A stretch of DNA of 64,000 nucleotides from Actinomycetospora sp. NBRC 106375 (GTDB lineage: Bacteria > Actinomycetota > Actinomycetes > Mycobacteriales > Pseudonocardiaceae). Of the stretch, positions 26,873-35,381 are shown piece after piece (the first letter of the stretch is position 1; the number at the start of each line of letters is the position of its first letter). The DNA lies in assembly GCF_030269665.1 (NCBI RefSeq), contig NZ_BSTS01000008.1, positions 62,001 to 126,000 of the forward strand, given 5' to 3'. The notes under the pieces were generated by a model. The model searched no databases. It worked only from the letters and a program-made list of their open reading frames with translations, and was not told the DNA's origin. The position numbers and the translations under genes were made by a program.

Positions 26873-27556
26873 TCAGCCCTGCGGCGGAATCGGGTCGCCG
26901 CCACCGCCGTCGCCGGGGTCCGGGCGGTCGTCGACGCCGCCCGCGTCCCCGTCGTCGTCGAGCACCGGGCCGCGGGTGCGCAGCTCGTCGACCGCGCTCA
27001 TCGCGCCGCGCAGGTCCTCGAGCCAGCTGCCGGCGTGCTCCCCGACCAGGGCGACCGCCCAGGCCAGCGCGTCCGACCGCGAGCGCGCGACGCCCGCGTC
27101 GACCAGCGTGTCGAGCACCAGGCGCTCGGGCTGGCGCAGCCGCGTCATCACCGGCACCGAGAGCGTCGTGAACAGCTCCTCGACGTCGCCGATCCGCGCG
27201 CCCCAGGCCACCTTGCGCCCGTAGCGGTGCTCGGCCTGCCGGGCGACCTCCATGCGCTCGCCGCGGGTCTCCTCGCGGAAGCGCTCGATGCGCCCGCGCG
27301 CCGCCGCGGCGCGTGCCGCCTCGTCGGCGTCCGCGTCGAGCGTCGGCGCCGTGAGCTCGCCGACGACCAGGATCTCCTCCCGGTCGGTCGTCACCGTCGG
27401 CGTGCCGACGAACCACCCGTCGGGCAGTCGTCCGGCGAGCCAGGCCCCGAGGTCGTCGGTGCCGGGCAGGTCCGTCGGCACCCGGCCGCCGCCACGCCGT
27501 CCCGGTCCGCCGCCCCGTCCGGGCCGCCCCCGGTGTCCACCGCGTCCCACCATCAT
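26873..27556 (-). CDS. Conserved hypothetical, possible RHH-type domain
   Basis: 227 aa. N-terminus is an Arg/Gly-rich low-complexity leader of about 27 residues (GRGGHRGRPGRGGG). The core contains RKVAWGARIGDVEELFTTLS, VPVMTRLRQPERLVLDTLVD and AGVARSRSDALAWAVALVGE; the last resembles the helix pair of ribbon-helix-helix proteins (R-S-R-S-x-A-L). The C-terminus is acidic. I recognise the pattern as a conserved actinobacterial protein without a known role. Three ACAGCA half-sites lie just upstream of its start, which would suit autoregulation. Confidence 0.65.
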   Translation of the reverse strand: MMVGRGGHRGRPGRGGGPGRRGGGRVPTDLPGTDDLGAWLAGRLPDGWFVGTPTVTTDREEILVVGELTAPTLDADADEAARAAAARGRIERFREETRGERMEVARQAEHRYGRKVAWGARIGDVEELFTTLSVPVMTRLRQPERLVLDTLVDAGVARSRSDALAWAVALVGEHAGSWLEDLRGAMSAVDELRTRGPVLDDDGDAGGVDDRPDPGDGGGGDPIPPQG

Positions 27557-27570
27557 GACGTCTCCCTCCG

Positions 27571-27596
27571 TGCTGTGCTTACAGCATTACACAGCA
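27571..27596. promoter_or_regulatory. Operator-like triple half-site TGCTGT / ACAGCA / ACAGCA
   Basis: TGCTGT at 27571, ACAGCA at 27581 and ACAGCA at 27591, spaced exactly 10 bases apart (one helical turn), with a perfect palindrome TGCTGTGCTTACAGCA. It begins 15 bases upstream of the ATG at 27556 and is AT-richer than its surroundings. This fits a repressor site over the promoter of the 227-aa protein. Confidence 0.5.
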
Positions 27597-27649
27597 ACAG
27601 TTGCATCGTTGTTCGCCGACGGCGAAGGGCCACGGCACCGCCAGACGTG

Positions 27650-27703
27650 GTGATCAACGGGGACTTCGGTCGCGTAGAAGCAGCGAGATACCCGTTCGCT
27701 GCA
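27650..27703 (-). repeat. R1 element copy c after the DUF255 gene
   Basis: Twelve bases after the stop (minus strand): stem GCAGCGA (27696-27702 read in reverse) with its partner at 27680-27686, loop of 9, then CTTCTACGCGACCGAAGTCC and the flank ending TTGATCAC. The stem is 7 bp here against 9 bp in copies a and b. Confidence 0.65.
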
Positions 27704-27714
27704 GGGCGGGGGAT

Positions 27715-29751
27715 CTAGCGCGCCAGGGCCGCCGCGAGGTCGTCGGCGGCGGTGCGGGGGCGGTCGCAGACGAAGCCCCGGCAGACGTAGGCCGCGGGGG
27801 CGCCGTCGACGAGGGGGCGGTCGGCGAGCAGCGGCACGCCGTCGGCGTCGGGCTCGCCCGCCACGACGACGGAGCCGCCGGGGGCGTGGCGCCGGGCGGT
27901 CTCGGCGAGGCGGTCGCGCCCGGCGCGGCCGTCGGTGTCGTCGGCCGCGACGACGGCGACCTGCAGGGGCCCGTGGGCGGCGGCCTCGGCGACGCCGAGC
28001 CACCCGCCGGCGAAGCGGGCGTGGCGGGCGAGCAGGCCGCCGACCTCGGTGATCGCGGTCTCGGCGAGCTCCCGGTAGCGGGCGGAGGCCTCCGGCTCCA
28101 CGAGCAGCGACGCCGTGAGCAGGGCACCCGCGAGCAGCGAGGACCCGCACGGCGAGGCGCCGTCGGTGACCTCGCGCGGGCGCGTGACCAGGGACTCGGC
28201 GTCGTCGGCGGTGTCCCAGAAGCGTCCCGTGAAGGCGCCGTCGTCGCCGGTCTCGGCGAAGTGGTCGAGGGTGACGTCGAGCAGCGCGCGCGCCTCGGTG
28301 AGCCAGCGGGCCTCGCCGGTGGCCTGGTGCAGGGCGAGGAACGCCTCGACGAGCGCGGCGTGGTCCTCGAGCACGGCCGGCGCGGAGCCGACCTCGCCGT
28401 CGCGCGAGGTCCGGCGCAGGCGCCCGTCCACGACGTGCAGGCGCAGCAGCAGGGCGGCGGCGCGGCGGGCGGCGGCGAGCCACTCGGCGCGCCCGAGGGC
28501 CGCCGAGGCCTCGACGAGCGCGGTGATGGTCAGCCCGTTCCAGGCGGCCACGACCTTGTCGTCGCGCTCGGGCTGGGGACGGCGGGCGCGGGCGGCGAGG
28601 AGTGCCTTGCGCACGGCCTGCCAGCGGCCGGGGTCGTCGGGGTCGGCCGCCATCTGCAGCGTCGACCGGCCGTGCTCGAACGTGCCGGCCTCGGTGACCC
28701 CGAGCAGCGCGGCGGCCCAGGCGCCGTCGTCGGCGCCGAGGACCTCGGCGAGCTCGGCCGGGCTCCACACGTACGTCGAGCCCTCCTCGCCGGCCGCGTC
28801 GGCGTCGAGGGCGGACGCGAAGCCGCCGTCGGCCGTGCGCAGGTCGCGCAGCAGGAACGCGGCGGTCATGTCGGTGACGCGCGCCGCGGCGTCGGACGAG
28901 GTCAGCCGGGCGAGGTGGGCGTACGCCCGCAGGAGCTGGGCGTTGTCGTAGAGCATCTTCTCGAAGTGCGGCACGGTCCACCGCTCGTCGACCGAGTAGC
29001 GCGCGAACCCGCCCGCGAGCTGGTCGAACAGCCCGCCCCGGGCCATCGCCTCGGCGGTGATCTCGGTCATCGCGAGGGCGTCGGAGCTGCCGGTGCGCTC
29101 GTGGTGGCGCAGCAGGAACTCGAGGACGGCCGACGGCGGGAACTTCGGGGCCCCGCCGAAGCCGCCGCGCTGCTCGTCGAAGTCCTCGGTCAGCGCGGCC
29201 ACCGCCCCCGCGAGGGTGTCCTCGTCGACGCCCGCGGCGGGCAGGGAGCGCGACACGGAGGCGAGCCGCCCGGTGATGGACCGGGCGGCGTCGCGCACCC
29301 GCTCGCCGTCCTCGGTCCAGGCCTTCACCACCGCGCCGACCAGCTGGGTGAACGACGGCATCCCGCCGTAGGGGCGCGCCGGGTAGTACGTCCCGCAGTG
29401 GAACGGGTCGCCGTCGGCGGTGAGGAAGCAGGTCATCGGCCAGCCGCCCTGGCCGGTCATGGCCTGGGTCGCCTCCATGTAGACCGCGTCGACGTCCGGG
29501 CGCTCCTCGCGGTCGACCTTGATCGCGACGAAGTGCTCGTTGACGTAGGCGGCCACCTCGGCGTCGGAGAACGACTCGTGCGCCATGACGTGGCACCAGT
29601 GACAGGCCGCGTAGCCGACCGAGAGCAGCACCGGCACCTCGCGCCGCCGCGCCTCGTCGAACGCCCCGGTCGACCAGGGCTGCCAGTCGATCGGGTTGTC
29701 CGCGTGCTGGCGCAGGTAGGGGCTGGTGGAGCCGGCGAGCCGGTTGGCCAT
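27715..29751 (-). CDS. DUF255 thioredoxin-domain protein (YyaL/SSP411 family)
   Basis: 678 aa. N-terminal thioredoxin-like domain, ANRLAGSTSPYLRQHADNPI, with the redox motif YAACHWCHVMAHESF (Cys50, Cys53) and VDREERPDVDAVYM. The remainder is the (alpha/alpha)6 six-hairpin barrel typical of glycosidase-like folds: EKMLYDNAQLLRAYAHLAR, GGFASALDADAAGEEGSTYV and AWNGLTITALVEASAALG. Length is normal (650-690). Cytoplasmic, function unclear; suggested links are to redox or carbohydrate metabolism. Equivalent to Rv1084, lying next to mca as in mycobacteria. Confidence 0.9.
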   Translation of the reverse strand: MANRLAGSTSPYLRQHADNPIDWQPWSTGAFDEARRREVPVLLSVGYAACHWCHVMAHESFSDAEVAAYVNEHFVAIKVDREERPDVDAVYMEATQAMTGQGGWPMTCFLTADGDPFHCGTYYPARPYGGMPSFTQLVGAVVKAWTEDGERVRDAARSITGRLASVSRSLPAAGVDEDTLAGAVAALTEDFDEQRGGFGGAPKFPPSAVLEFLLRHHERTGSSDALAMTEITAEAMARGGLFDQLAGGFARYSVDERWTVPHFEKMLYDNAQLLRAYAHLARLTSSDAAARVTDMTAAFLLRDLRTADGGFASALDADAAGEEGSTYVWSPAELAEVLGADDGAWAAALLGVTEAGTFEHGRSTLQMAADPDDPGRWQAVRKALLAARARRPQPERDDKVVAAWNGLTITALVEASAALGRAEWLAAARRAAALLLRLHVVDGRLRRTSRDGEVGSAPAVLEDHAALVEAFLALHQATGEARWLTEARALLDVTLDHFAETGDDGAFTGRFWDTADDAESLVTRPREVTDGASPCGSSLLAGALLTASLLVEPEASARYRELAETAITEVGGLLARHARFAGGWLGVAEAAAHGPLQVAVVAADDTDGRAGRDRLAETARRHAPGGSVVVAGEPDADGVPLLADRPLVDGAPAAYVCRGFVCDRPRTAADDLAAALAR

Positions 29752-29777
29752 GGACGGATGGTCGCAGCCGGGCCGGG

Positions 29778-30113
29778 TCAGGGCGAGCCGGTGCCCGGCG
29801 GCCCCTCCGTGCGCTCACCGTCGGCCCGACCGCTGGTGGCGGACGGCGCTGCTCCGTCCGCGTCACCGGACCGGGCGCCGTCGCCCTCGTCCTCCTGCTC
29901 CGGCGGGTCGAACGACGCCGGCACCTTGCGCAGCTGCTTGTTCATCGACCGGATCAGCAGCGCCGTCGCGATGCCCAGCAGGATGATGACGACGAGCGCC
30001 ATCGGCGAGGTCTTGCCGAACTCCTCGCCGCGCTCGGAGCCCGGGGCGCCGCCCGGTGGCGGCACGGGCGCCGACGCCGGGAGCAGCGCCCACCAGGTCG
30101 CGAGGCGTGTCAT
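29778..30113 (-). CDS. Small single-helix membrane protein (Rv1083-like)
   Basis: 111 aa. One strong helix at about residues 38-57 ([20 protein letters not shown]) followed by a basic stretch [12 protein letters not shown] and an acidic, Gly/Ser-rich tail. The first 36 residues are Pro/Gly-rich. The start overlaps the mca stop (four bases), giving the operon mca, this gene, DUF255. The position is the same as the small hypothetical gene between mca and Rv1084 in M. tuberculosis. No known function. Confidence 0.7.
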   Translation of the reverse strand: MTRLATWWALLPASAPVPPPGGAPGSERGEEFGKTSPMALVVIILLGIATALLIRSMNKQLRKVPASFDPPEQEDEGDGARSGDADGAAPSATSGRADGERTEGPPGTGSP

Positions 30114-31021
30114 GCCTCGACACGCTCCCGCACGCCGGCGAAGAGGTCATCCCCCGGGCGCTCGTTGGTCTCCTCGGTGTCGACCAGGGAGCGGGCCAGC
30201 TCGTAGTCCTCCGTCGGCCACACGCGCTGCTGCATCGCCATCGGCATCTGGAACCAGCGCCCGTTCGGGTCGATCTGCGTCGCGTGCGCGCGCAGGGCGT
30301 CGTCGCGGACCGAGAAGTACTCCGCGCACTCGACGCGGGTGGTGACGCGCTTGCCCGGGTCGGGCCGCGAGTCGTCCCAGCGGTCGAGCCACTCGGCCCA
30401 CGGCGACTCCATGCCGGCCTCGAGCAGCGCCTCGTGGAAGGCCTGGATGCGGGCCTTGGAGAAGCCGTGGCCGTAGTAGACCTTGAGCGGCTGCCACGGC
30501 TCGCCGGCCAGCGGGAAGCGGTCCGGGTCGCCCGCCGCGTCGAACGCCGCCATCGACACCTCGTGGGTGCGGATGTGGTCGGGATGGGGGTAGCCGCCGT
30601 TCTCGTCGTAGGTGACCAGCACGTGCGGGCGGAACTCGCGGATCACCCGCACCAACGCCTCGGTGGGCACCTCCAGCGGCTCGAGGGCGAAGCAGCCCTC
30701 GGGCAGCGGGGGCTTCGGGTCGCCCTCGGGCAGCCCGGAGTCGACGAACCCGAGCCAGCGGTGCTGCACGCCCAGGATCGCCGCGGCCTTCGCCATCTCG
30801 GCGCGGCGGGTGCCCGGCATGTCCGCGTGGACCTCGGGGGTGTCCATCGCCGGGTTGAGGATGCTGCCGGCCTCGCCGCCGGTGCACGTCACGACCATGA
30901 CCTCGACGCCGTCGGCGACGTAGCGCGCGCACGTCGCCGCGCCCTTGCTCGACTCGTCGTCCGGGTGGGCGTGCACGGTCATCAGCCGCAGCGGCTGATC
31001 GGAGGAGGGGAGTGCGCTCAT
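30110..31021 (-). CDS. mca: Mycothiol S-conjugate amidase
   Basis: 303 aa from ATG 31021; an in-frame GTG at 31063 would add 14 residues. Zinc motif [19 protein letters not shown] (His19, Asp21, Asp22) and the second ligand block [19 protein letters not shown] are those of the MshB/Mca family; [14 protein letters not shown] and [15 protein letters not shown] distinguish Mca. It cleaves mycothiol-toxin adducts to a mercapturate and GlcN-inositol in actinobacterial detoxification. Strong evidence that this organism makes mycothiol. Confidence 0.95.
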   Translation of the reverse strand: MSALPSSDQPLRLMTVHAHPDDESSKGAATCARYVADGVEVMVVTCTGGEAGSILNPAMDTPEVHADMPGTRRAEMAKAAAILGVQHRWLGFVDSGLPEGDPKPPLPEGCFALEPLEVPTEALVRVIREFRPHVLVTYDENGGYPHPDHIRTHEVSMAAFDAAGDPDRFPLAGEPWQPLKVYYGHGFSKARIQAFHEALLEAGMESPWAEWLDRWDDSRPDPGKRVTTRVECAEYFSVRDDALRAHATQIDPNGRWFQMPMAMQQRVWPTEDYELARSLVDTEETNERPGDDLFAGVRERVEA

Positions 31022-31305
31022 CGTCTGTCCGGAGCCGTCCTCGTGCGTCGTACTGGTGGCCACCGAGGTCCAACACCCCGGTCGCCCTCCATCATCCCGG
31101 GCACCCCCGACACCGCCCGGTGCGACCCGTCACCGGGCCCTGCCGGCGGCTCCGCACCGCCGTCGGCGTAGCGTCCGCCGGGCACGCCCCGGGTGCCCCG
31201 GATCGAGGTCGCCGACAGAGAAATCGCAGGTCGTCAAGGCCCTTCACGGCCGCCCCATCCTCGTCGCGGCACGCTCGAACGGGTTTCACACGGGCCTGGG
31301 CGTGT

Positions 31306-31311
31306 TACCGT
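31306..31311 (+). promoter_or_regulatory. Candidate -10 TACCGT of greA
   Basis: TACCGT with a weak TTTCAC/GTTTCA -35 region 16-17 bases upstream. A start about 7 bases downstream would place the transcript 5' end right at the terminator hairpin beginning 31318. Confidence 0.35.
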
Positions 31312-31317
31312 AGGTCG

Positions 31318-31348
31318 ACACGGCCCGCATGCCGCGGGCCGTGTTTTT
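31318..31348 (+). terminator. Intrinsic terminator in the greA leader
   Basis: Stem ACACGGCCCGC / GCGGGCCGTGT (31318-31328, 31334-31344), loop ATGCC, followed by five Ts (31344-31348). It is the only hairpin in the window with a true T-tract. Since the upstream gene runs the other way, it can only act on transcripts heading into greA, so it looks like an attenuator. Confidence 0.7.
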
Positions 31349-31468
31349 CCGTCTGTGGCCCCCGGGCCGCGACGTCGGGCACACCGGCTCGACGTCATCA
31401 GGCCCGTCGAGGAGAGCAGGCCGCCGACCCGCGCAGCGCGGGCCCGGACCTTCGAGGAGTTGATCACC

Positions 31469-31963
31469 GTGACCGAGACGCAGACGCAGGTGACCTGGCT
31501 GACCCAGGACGCCCACGACCGGCTCAAGGCCGAGCTCGACGAGCTCGTCGCCCAGCGTCCCGTGATCGCCCAGAAGATCAACGCAGCCCGCGAGGAGGGC
31601 GACCTCAAGGAGAACGGCGGCTACCACGCGGCCCGCGAGGAGCAGGGCGTCATGGAGGCGCGCATCCGCCACCTCCAGGAGCTGCTGCACACCGCCAAGG
31701 TCGGCGAGACGCCCACCGAGAGCGGCACCGCCGTCCCGGGCACGGTGCTCACCGTGCGCTTCGAGGGCGACGACGACACCGAGACGTTCCTGCTCGGCTC
31801 GCGCGAGGAGGGCGCCCACGGCGACCTCGAGGTCTACTCGCCCAACTCCCCGCTGGGCTCGGCCCTGCTCGGCGCCAAGGCCGGCGACACCGTGAGCTAC
31901 GACCTGCCCGACGGCGGGTCGATGGAGGTCACGCTCGTGTCGGCGGAGCCGTACTCCCCCTGA
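31469..31963 (+). CDS. greA: Transcription elongation factor GreA
   Basis: 164 aa from GTG 31469, GAGGAG 9 bases upstream. The N-terminal antiparallel coiled coil has the tip acidic residues in [20 protein letters not shown] (the D-L-K-E-N catalytic tip), then a C-terminal FKBP-like domain ([37 protein letters not shown]). GreA stimulates the backtracked RNA polymerase to cut its transcript. Its stop is separated by one base from the convergent ilvA stop. Confidence 0.96.
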   Translation: MTETQTQVTWLTQDAHDRLKAELDELVAQRPVIAQKINAAREEGDLKENGGYHAAREEQGVMEARIRHLQELLHTAKVGETPTESGTAVPGTVLTVRFEGDDDTETFLLGSREEGAHGDLEVYSPNSPLGSALLGAKAGDTVSYDLPDGGSMEVTLVSAEPYSP

Positions 31964-31964
31964 G

Positions 31965-33173
31965 TCACTCGGCGGCCACGTCGTAGCCCGCCCCGGCGAG
32001 GTCGGCGAGGATCGCCGCCCGGTGGTCGTGGCCCCGCGCCTCGAGCGTGAGGGCCACGTCCACGGTCCCGGGCGCCATGTCGGACGCCACCAGCCGGCGG
32101 TGCTCGACGTCCACGACGTTGCCGCCCGCCCGGCCCACCCGCCGCAGCACGTCGGCGAGGTAGCCGGGGCGGTCCGTGAGCCGCACGCGCAGCTTGGCGT
32201 AGCGGCCCGCGGCGACGAGGCCGCGGCGGACGAGGTCGACGAGCATGACCGGGTCGACGTTGCCGCCGGACAGGACCGCGACGACGGGCGCGGGCCACCG
32301 GCCCGGGTTCTCGGCCACGGCAGCGACCGCGGCCGCGCCCGCGGGCTCGACGAGCAGCTTCTCGCGCTCGAGGCAGCGCAGGACACCGCGCGCCAGCGCC
32401 TCCTCGGAAACGGTGACGACCTCGTCCACCAGCGCCGACACGTGGGCGAAGGTCACCGCGCCCGGCCGGGAGACGGCGATGCCGTCGGCGATGGTGGCCC
32501 CGCTGACCCCGAGCGGCTCCCCCGCGGCCAGGGACGGCGGCCAGGCGGCGAGGCCCGCGGCCTGGGCCCCCACCACCCGCACGCCGGCGGGCACGCACGC
32601 CGCGGCGATGCCGGAGAGCAGCCCGCCGCCCCCCGTGCACACCACCACGGTGGCGACGTCCGGCACCTGCTCGAGGATCTCCAGCCCCACCGTGCCCTGC
32701 CCGGCGACGACGTCGGGGTGGTCGAACGGGTGGATGAGCACCGCCCCGGTCTCCCGCGCGTACGCGTCGGCCGCGGTGAACGTCTCGTCGAGCGAGTCCA
32801 CGAGCTCCACCTGCGCCCCGTACTCGCGCGTCGCCTCGATCTTCGGCAGCGGCGCGCCCGCGGGCATGAAGACGGTCGCCCGCGTGCCGAGCAGCTGCGC
32901 GGCCAGCGCGACCCCCTGGGCGTGGTTGCCGGCGCTCGCCGCGACGACGCCCGCGGCACGCTCGTCGGGCGCGAGGCGCTCGATGCGCCGGTAGGCGCCC
33001 CGAATCTTGAAGCTGCCGGTCCGCTGCAGGTTCTCGCATTTGAGCCGGACGGGGCCGGCGGCCTCCGCCTCGAGCACCCGTGACGGGACAACCGGCGTCT
33101 CGCGTGCCACCCCCGCGAGCGCGCGGCGGGCCTCCTCGACGTCGGCGCGGCTCACCAGCTCCACGTCGCGCAT
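31965..33173 (-). CDS. ilvA: Threonine ammonia-lyase
   Basis: 402 aa from ATG 33173. PLP fold type II with ENLQRTGSFKIRGA (Schiff-base Lys56), SAGNHAQGVALAA, the glycine loop VVCTGGGGLLSGIA, and a C-terminal ACT-like domain (LRVRLTDRPGYLADVLRRVG). Deaminates threonine to 2-oxobutanoate, the first step to isoleucine. A single ACT-like domain and the 400-aa length fit the shorter class, as in TdcB-like/Corynebacterium enzymes; allosteric behaviour is uncertain. Converges on greA with no room for a terminator. Confidence 0.93.
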   Translation of the reverse strand: MRDVELVSRADVEEARRALAGVARETPVVPSRVLEAEAAGPVRLKCENLQRTGSFKIRGAYRRIERLAPDERAAGVVAASAGNHAQGVALAAQLLGTRATVFMPAGAPLPKIEATREYGAQVELVDSLDETFTAADAYARETGAVLIHPFDHPDVVAGQGTVGLEILEQVPDVATVVVCTGGGGLLSGIAAACVPAGVRVVGAQAAGLAAWPPSLAAGEPLGVSGATIADGIAVSRPGAVTFAHVSALVDEVVTVSEEALARGVLRCLEREKLLVEPAGAAAVAAVAENPGRWPAPVVAVLSGGNVDPVMLVDLVRRGLVAAGRYAKLRVRLTDRPGYLADVLRRVGRAGGNVVDVEHRRLVASDMAPGTVDVALTLEARGHDHRAAILADLAGAGYDVAAE

Positions 33174-33415
33174 CCTGCCCCGGCCGCGGAGCGGGACCCG
33201 TCGACGGGGCGCGGTGACGGGCACGTGCCGCTCGGCGCACCGCACACCGCACGCCTGCCCTGTCGCCCCGGCGACCGTCCCGACCGGTCGTCGCCCGCGT
33301 CGCGACGCCGGTCGCCCGATCGTGCTGCTCCCGCACGACCGCCCCGCGCGTCGGTAGCCTCGTGGTATCGGCGTGAGGAAACGGCGCCGACCCGATGCGA
33401 GGGGGTGGGACTCCG

Positions 33416-33676
33416 GTGGGCACGACGGACACCCGGGACACCACGAGCCCCGACACGCGCCGGTCCTGGATCGCCCGCGTGCTCCCCCTCGTCCTCGCCG
33501 CGCTGCTCGCCGTCGCCGCGGTGGGCACGGTCGGCGCGGCCGGCTGCGACGAGCCGGGCACCTACGTGGACACGCCCGACGGCATCGCGCTGGTCGGCGG
33601 CTGCTTCTCGCCCGGCAAGATCGACCCGATGATGGGCGACCCCGCCGACGGCGACCCGGCCGCGCGCCGCGGGTAG
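33416..33676 (+). CDS. Small membrane-anchored hypothetical protein
   Basis: 86 aa from GTG 33416, chosen for the GAGGGGG ribosome site 9 bases upstream; ATG 33395 is in frame but has no site. One hydrophobic helix (WIARVLPLVLAALLAVAAVG) then a short extracytoplasmic-looking part with two cysteines (AGCDEPGTYVDTPDGIALVG, then GCFSPGK). The tail is Asp/Pro-rich. I do not recognise it. It may be exported and disulfide-bonded. Lies between divergent ilvA and the PPOX gene. Confidence 0.55.
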   Translation: MGTTDTRDTTSPDTRRSWIARVLPLVLAALLAVAAVGTVGAAGCDEPGTYVDTPDGIALVGGCFSPGKIDPMMGDPADGDPAARRG

Positions 33677-33703
33677 CGGCCGGCGCGGGTCCACGGTGGA
33701 GGC

Positions 33704-34138
33704 GTGACCTCCCCCGCGTTCGACCCCGCCACCCTGCTCGCCGAGAGCCGCCTCGGGGTCCTCGCCACCCTCAAGGCGAGCGGCCTGCCCCAGCTCTCCC
33801 CCGTCATGCCGTTCTACGACCCCGCCGCCGGGACCCTGTCGGTGTCGATGACCGAGGGCCGCGCCAAGACCGCCAACCTGCGCCGCGACCCGCGCGCGGC
33901 GGTGGAGGTCACCGCCGCCGACGGCCGGGCGTGGGCCACCGCCGAGGGCCCGGTGACGCTCACCGGGCCGGGTACCGACCCGCAGGGCCCCGAGGTGCAG
34001 GTTCTCGTGGACTACTACCGCCACGCCGCCGGGGAGCACCGCGACTGGGACGACTACCGGGCGACGATGGTCGCCGACCGCCGCGTGCTCATGGTCATGA
34101 CCGTGGAGCGGATCTACGGCGAGAGCATCCGTTCCTAG
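33704..34138 (+). CDS. PPOX-class F420-dependent oxidoreductase
   Basis: 144 aa from GTG (GGTGGAGGC before). Split beta-barrel flavin/deazaflavin fold: ESRLGVLATLKASGLPQLSP, VMPFYDPAAGTLSVSMTEGR and AKTANLRRDPRAAVEVTAAD are the family blocks; the Lys in GRAKTANL contacts the cofactor phosphate. Such actinobacterial proteins use F420H2 to reduce quinones, biliverdin or fatty acids; the substrate is unknown. A short hairpin (34173-34193) separates it from convergent metB. Confidence 0.88.
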   Translation: MTSPAFDPATLLAESRLGVLATLKASGLPQLSPVMPFYDPAAGTLSVSMTEGRAKTANLRRDPRAAVEVTAADGRAWATAEGPVTLTGPGTDPQGPEVQVLVDYYRHAAGEHRDWDDYRATMVADRRVLMVMTVERIYGESIRS

Positions 34139-34172
34139 GCTCCGGCGTGTCGCGGCGCCGAGGCTGTGGCGA

Positions 34173-34193
34173 TCCTGGCGCGAGACGCCAGGA
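34173..34193. terminator. Short hairpin between PPOX gene and metB
   Basis: TCCTGGCG (34173-34180), loop CGAGA, CGCCAGGA (34186-34193), followed by AA on the plus strand. Eight-bp perfect stem between convergent genes. Confidence 0.55.
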
Positions 34194-34210
34194 AAGCCGC
34201 ATCGCTCGAA

Positions 34211-35356
34211 CTACCCCAGCGAGGCGAGCGCCTGCCGGAGGTCGTCGACGAGGTCGTCGGCGTCCTCGAGGCCGACGGAGAGGCGCACGAGGTCGGCGGG
34301 CACCTCGAGCAGCGAGCCGGCCGCCGACGCGTGGGTCATGGCGCCGGGGTGCTCGATGAGGGACTCGACCCCGCCGAGCGACTCCGCGAGCGTGAACACG
34401 CGGGTCGCGGCGCAGAGGTCGCGCGCGGCCTGCTCGCCGCCGGCGACGCGCACGGAGACCATGCCGCCGAACCGGCGCATCTGCTTGGCGGCCACCTCGT
34501 GGCCCGGGTGGTCGGCACGCCCCGGGTAGAGCACCGACGTGATCGCCGGGTGCGCGGCGAGGACGTCGGCGACGCGCTCGGCGTTGTCGCTGTGCCGCTC
34601 CATGCGCACGGCGAGGGTCTTGAGCCCGCGCTGGGTGAGGAAGCAGTCGAAGGGGCCGGGCACGGCGCCCATGCCGTTCTGCATCTTGCCGAGCGTCTCG
34701 TGCAGCTCGTCGTCGTCGGTGACCAGCGCGCCGCCGACGACGTCGGAGTGCCCGCCCAGGTACTTCGTCGTGGAGTGCACGACGGCGTGCGCGCCCAGGC
34801 CGATCGGGGTCTGGAGGTAGGGCGAGGCGAAGGTGTTGTCGACGACCAGCATCAGGTCGTGCTCGCGGGCCAGCGTCGCGAGCCCCGCGATGTCGGCGAT
34901 ACCGAGCAGCGGGTTGGTCGGCGTCTCGCACCACAGGACCTTGGTGTTCGGCCGGATCGCGGCGCGCACGGCGTCGAGGTCGGCGGTGTCGACCGCGGTG
35001 TACTCGACGCCCCAGTCGCAGTAGACCGTCGAGATCAGCCGGTAGGTGCCGCCGTAGGCGTCCATCGGGATGAGCACGTGGTCGCCCGGGCGCAGCACGC
35101 CGCGCAGCAGCGCGTCCTCGGCGGCCATGCCCGAGGCGAAGGCGCGAGCGTGCCGCGCGCCCTCCAGGGAGGCCAGCGTCGTCTCGAGCGCCGTGCGGGT
35201 GGGGTTGCCGGTGCGCGCGTACTCGTAGCCCGAGCGCAGGCCGCCGACGCCGTCCTGCGCGAACGTCGACGTCGCGTGGATCGGCACGACCACCGAGCCC
35301 GTGGTCGGGTCGGGCTCCTGCCCGTCGTGCAGGGCGCGGGTGGAGAAACCGTTCAC
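34211..35356 (-). CDS. metB: Cystathionine gamma-synthase/lyase
   Basis: 381 aa from GTG 35356, picked because TAGGGT ends 7 bases upstream; ATG 35374 is the alternative. PLP-binding Cys/Met metabolism fold: SVVVPIHATSTFAQDG, YEYARTGNPTRTALE, VDNTFASPYLQTP and the Schiff-base lysine in VVHSTTKYLGGHSDVVGG. C-terminal SLGGVESLIEHPGAMTHAS is typical. It joins O-acylhomoserine and cysteine (or works in reverse). Directly downstream of cbs, 25 bases away, forming a transsulfuration pair as in mycobacteria. Confidence 0.92.
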   Translation of the reverse strand: MNGFSTRALHDGQEPDPTTGSVVVPIHATSTFAQDGVGGLRSGYEYARTGNPTRTALETTLASLEGARHARAFASGMAAEDALLRGVLRPGDHVLIPMDAYGGTYRLISTVYCDWGVEYTAVDTADLDAVRAAIRPNTKVLWCETPTNPLLGIADIAGLATLAREHDLMLVVDNTFASPYLQTPIGLGAHAVVHSTTKYLGGHSDVVGGALVTDDDELHETLGKMQNGMGAVPGPFDCFLTQRGLKTLAVRMERHSDNAERVADVLAAHPAITSVLYPGRADHPGHEVAAKQMRRFGGMVSVRVAGGEQAARDLCAATRVFTLAESLGGVESLIEHPGAMTHASAAGSLLEVPADLVRLSVGLEDADDLVDDLRQALASLG

Positions 35357-35363
35357 CCCGTCC

Positions 35364-35369
35364 ACCCTA
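35364..35369 (-). promoter_or_regulatory. -10 element TAGGGT of metB
   Basis: TAGGGT (minus strand) ends 7 bases before GTG 35356. An internal promoter between cbs and metB is implied, with a leaderless transcript. Confidence 0.4.
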
Positions 35370-35381
35370 GGCATGCCGGCA

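Larger units (their letters stand above)
31064..31468. other. mca-greA divergent intergenic region with greA leader
   Basis: 405 bases. Contains a plausible greA promoter (TTTCAC near 31284, TACCGT at 31306-31311), an intrinsic terminator (31318-31348) and about 120 more bases of leader with a GAGGAG ribosome site at 31455. No coding sequence is convincing. The mca promoter must lie in 31064-31280, but I see no clear element. Confidence 0.5.
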
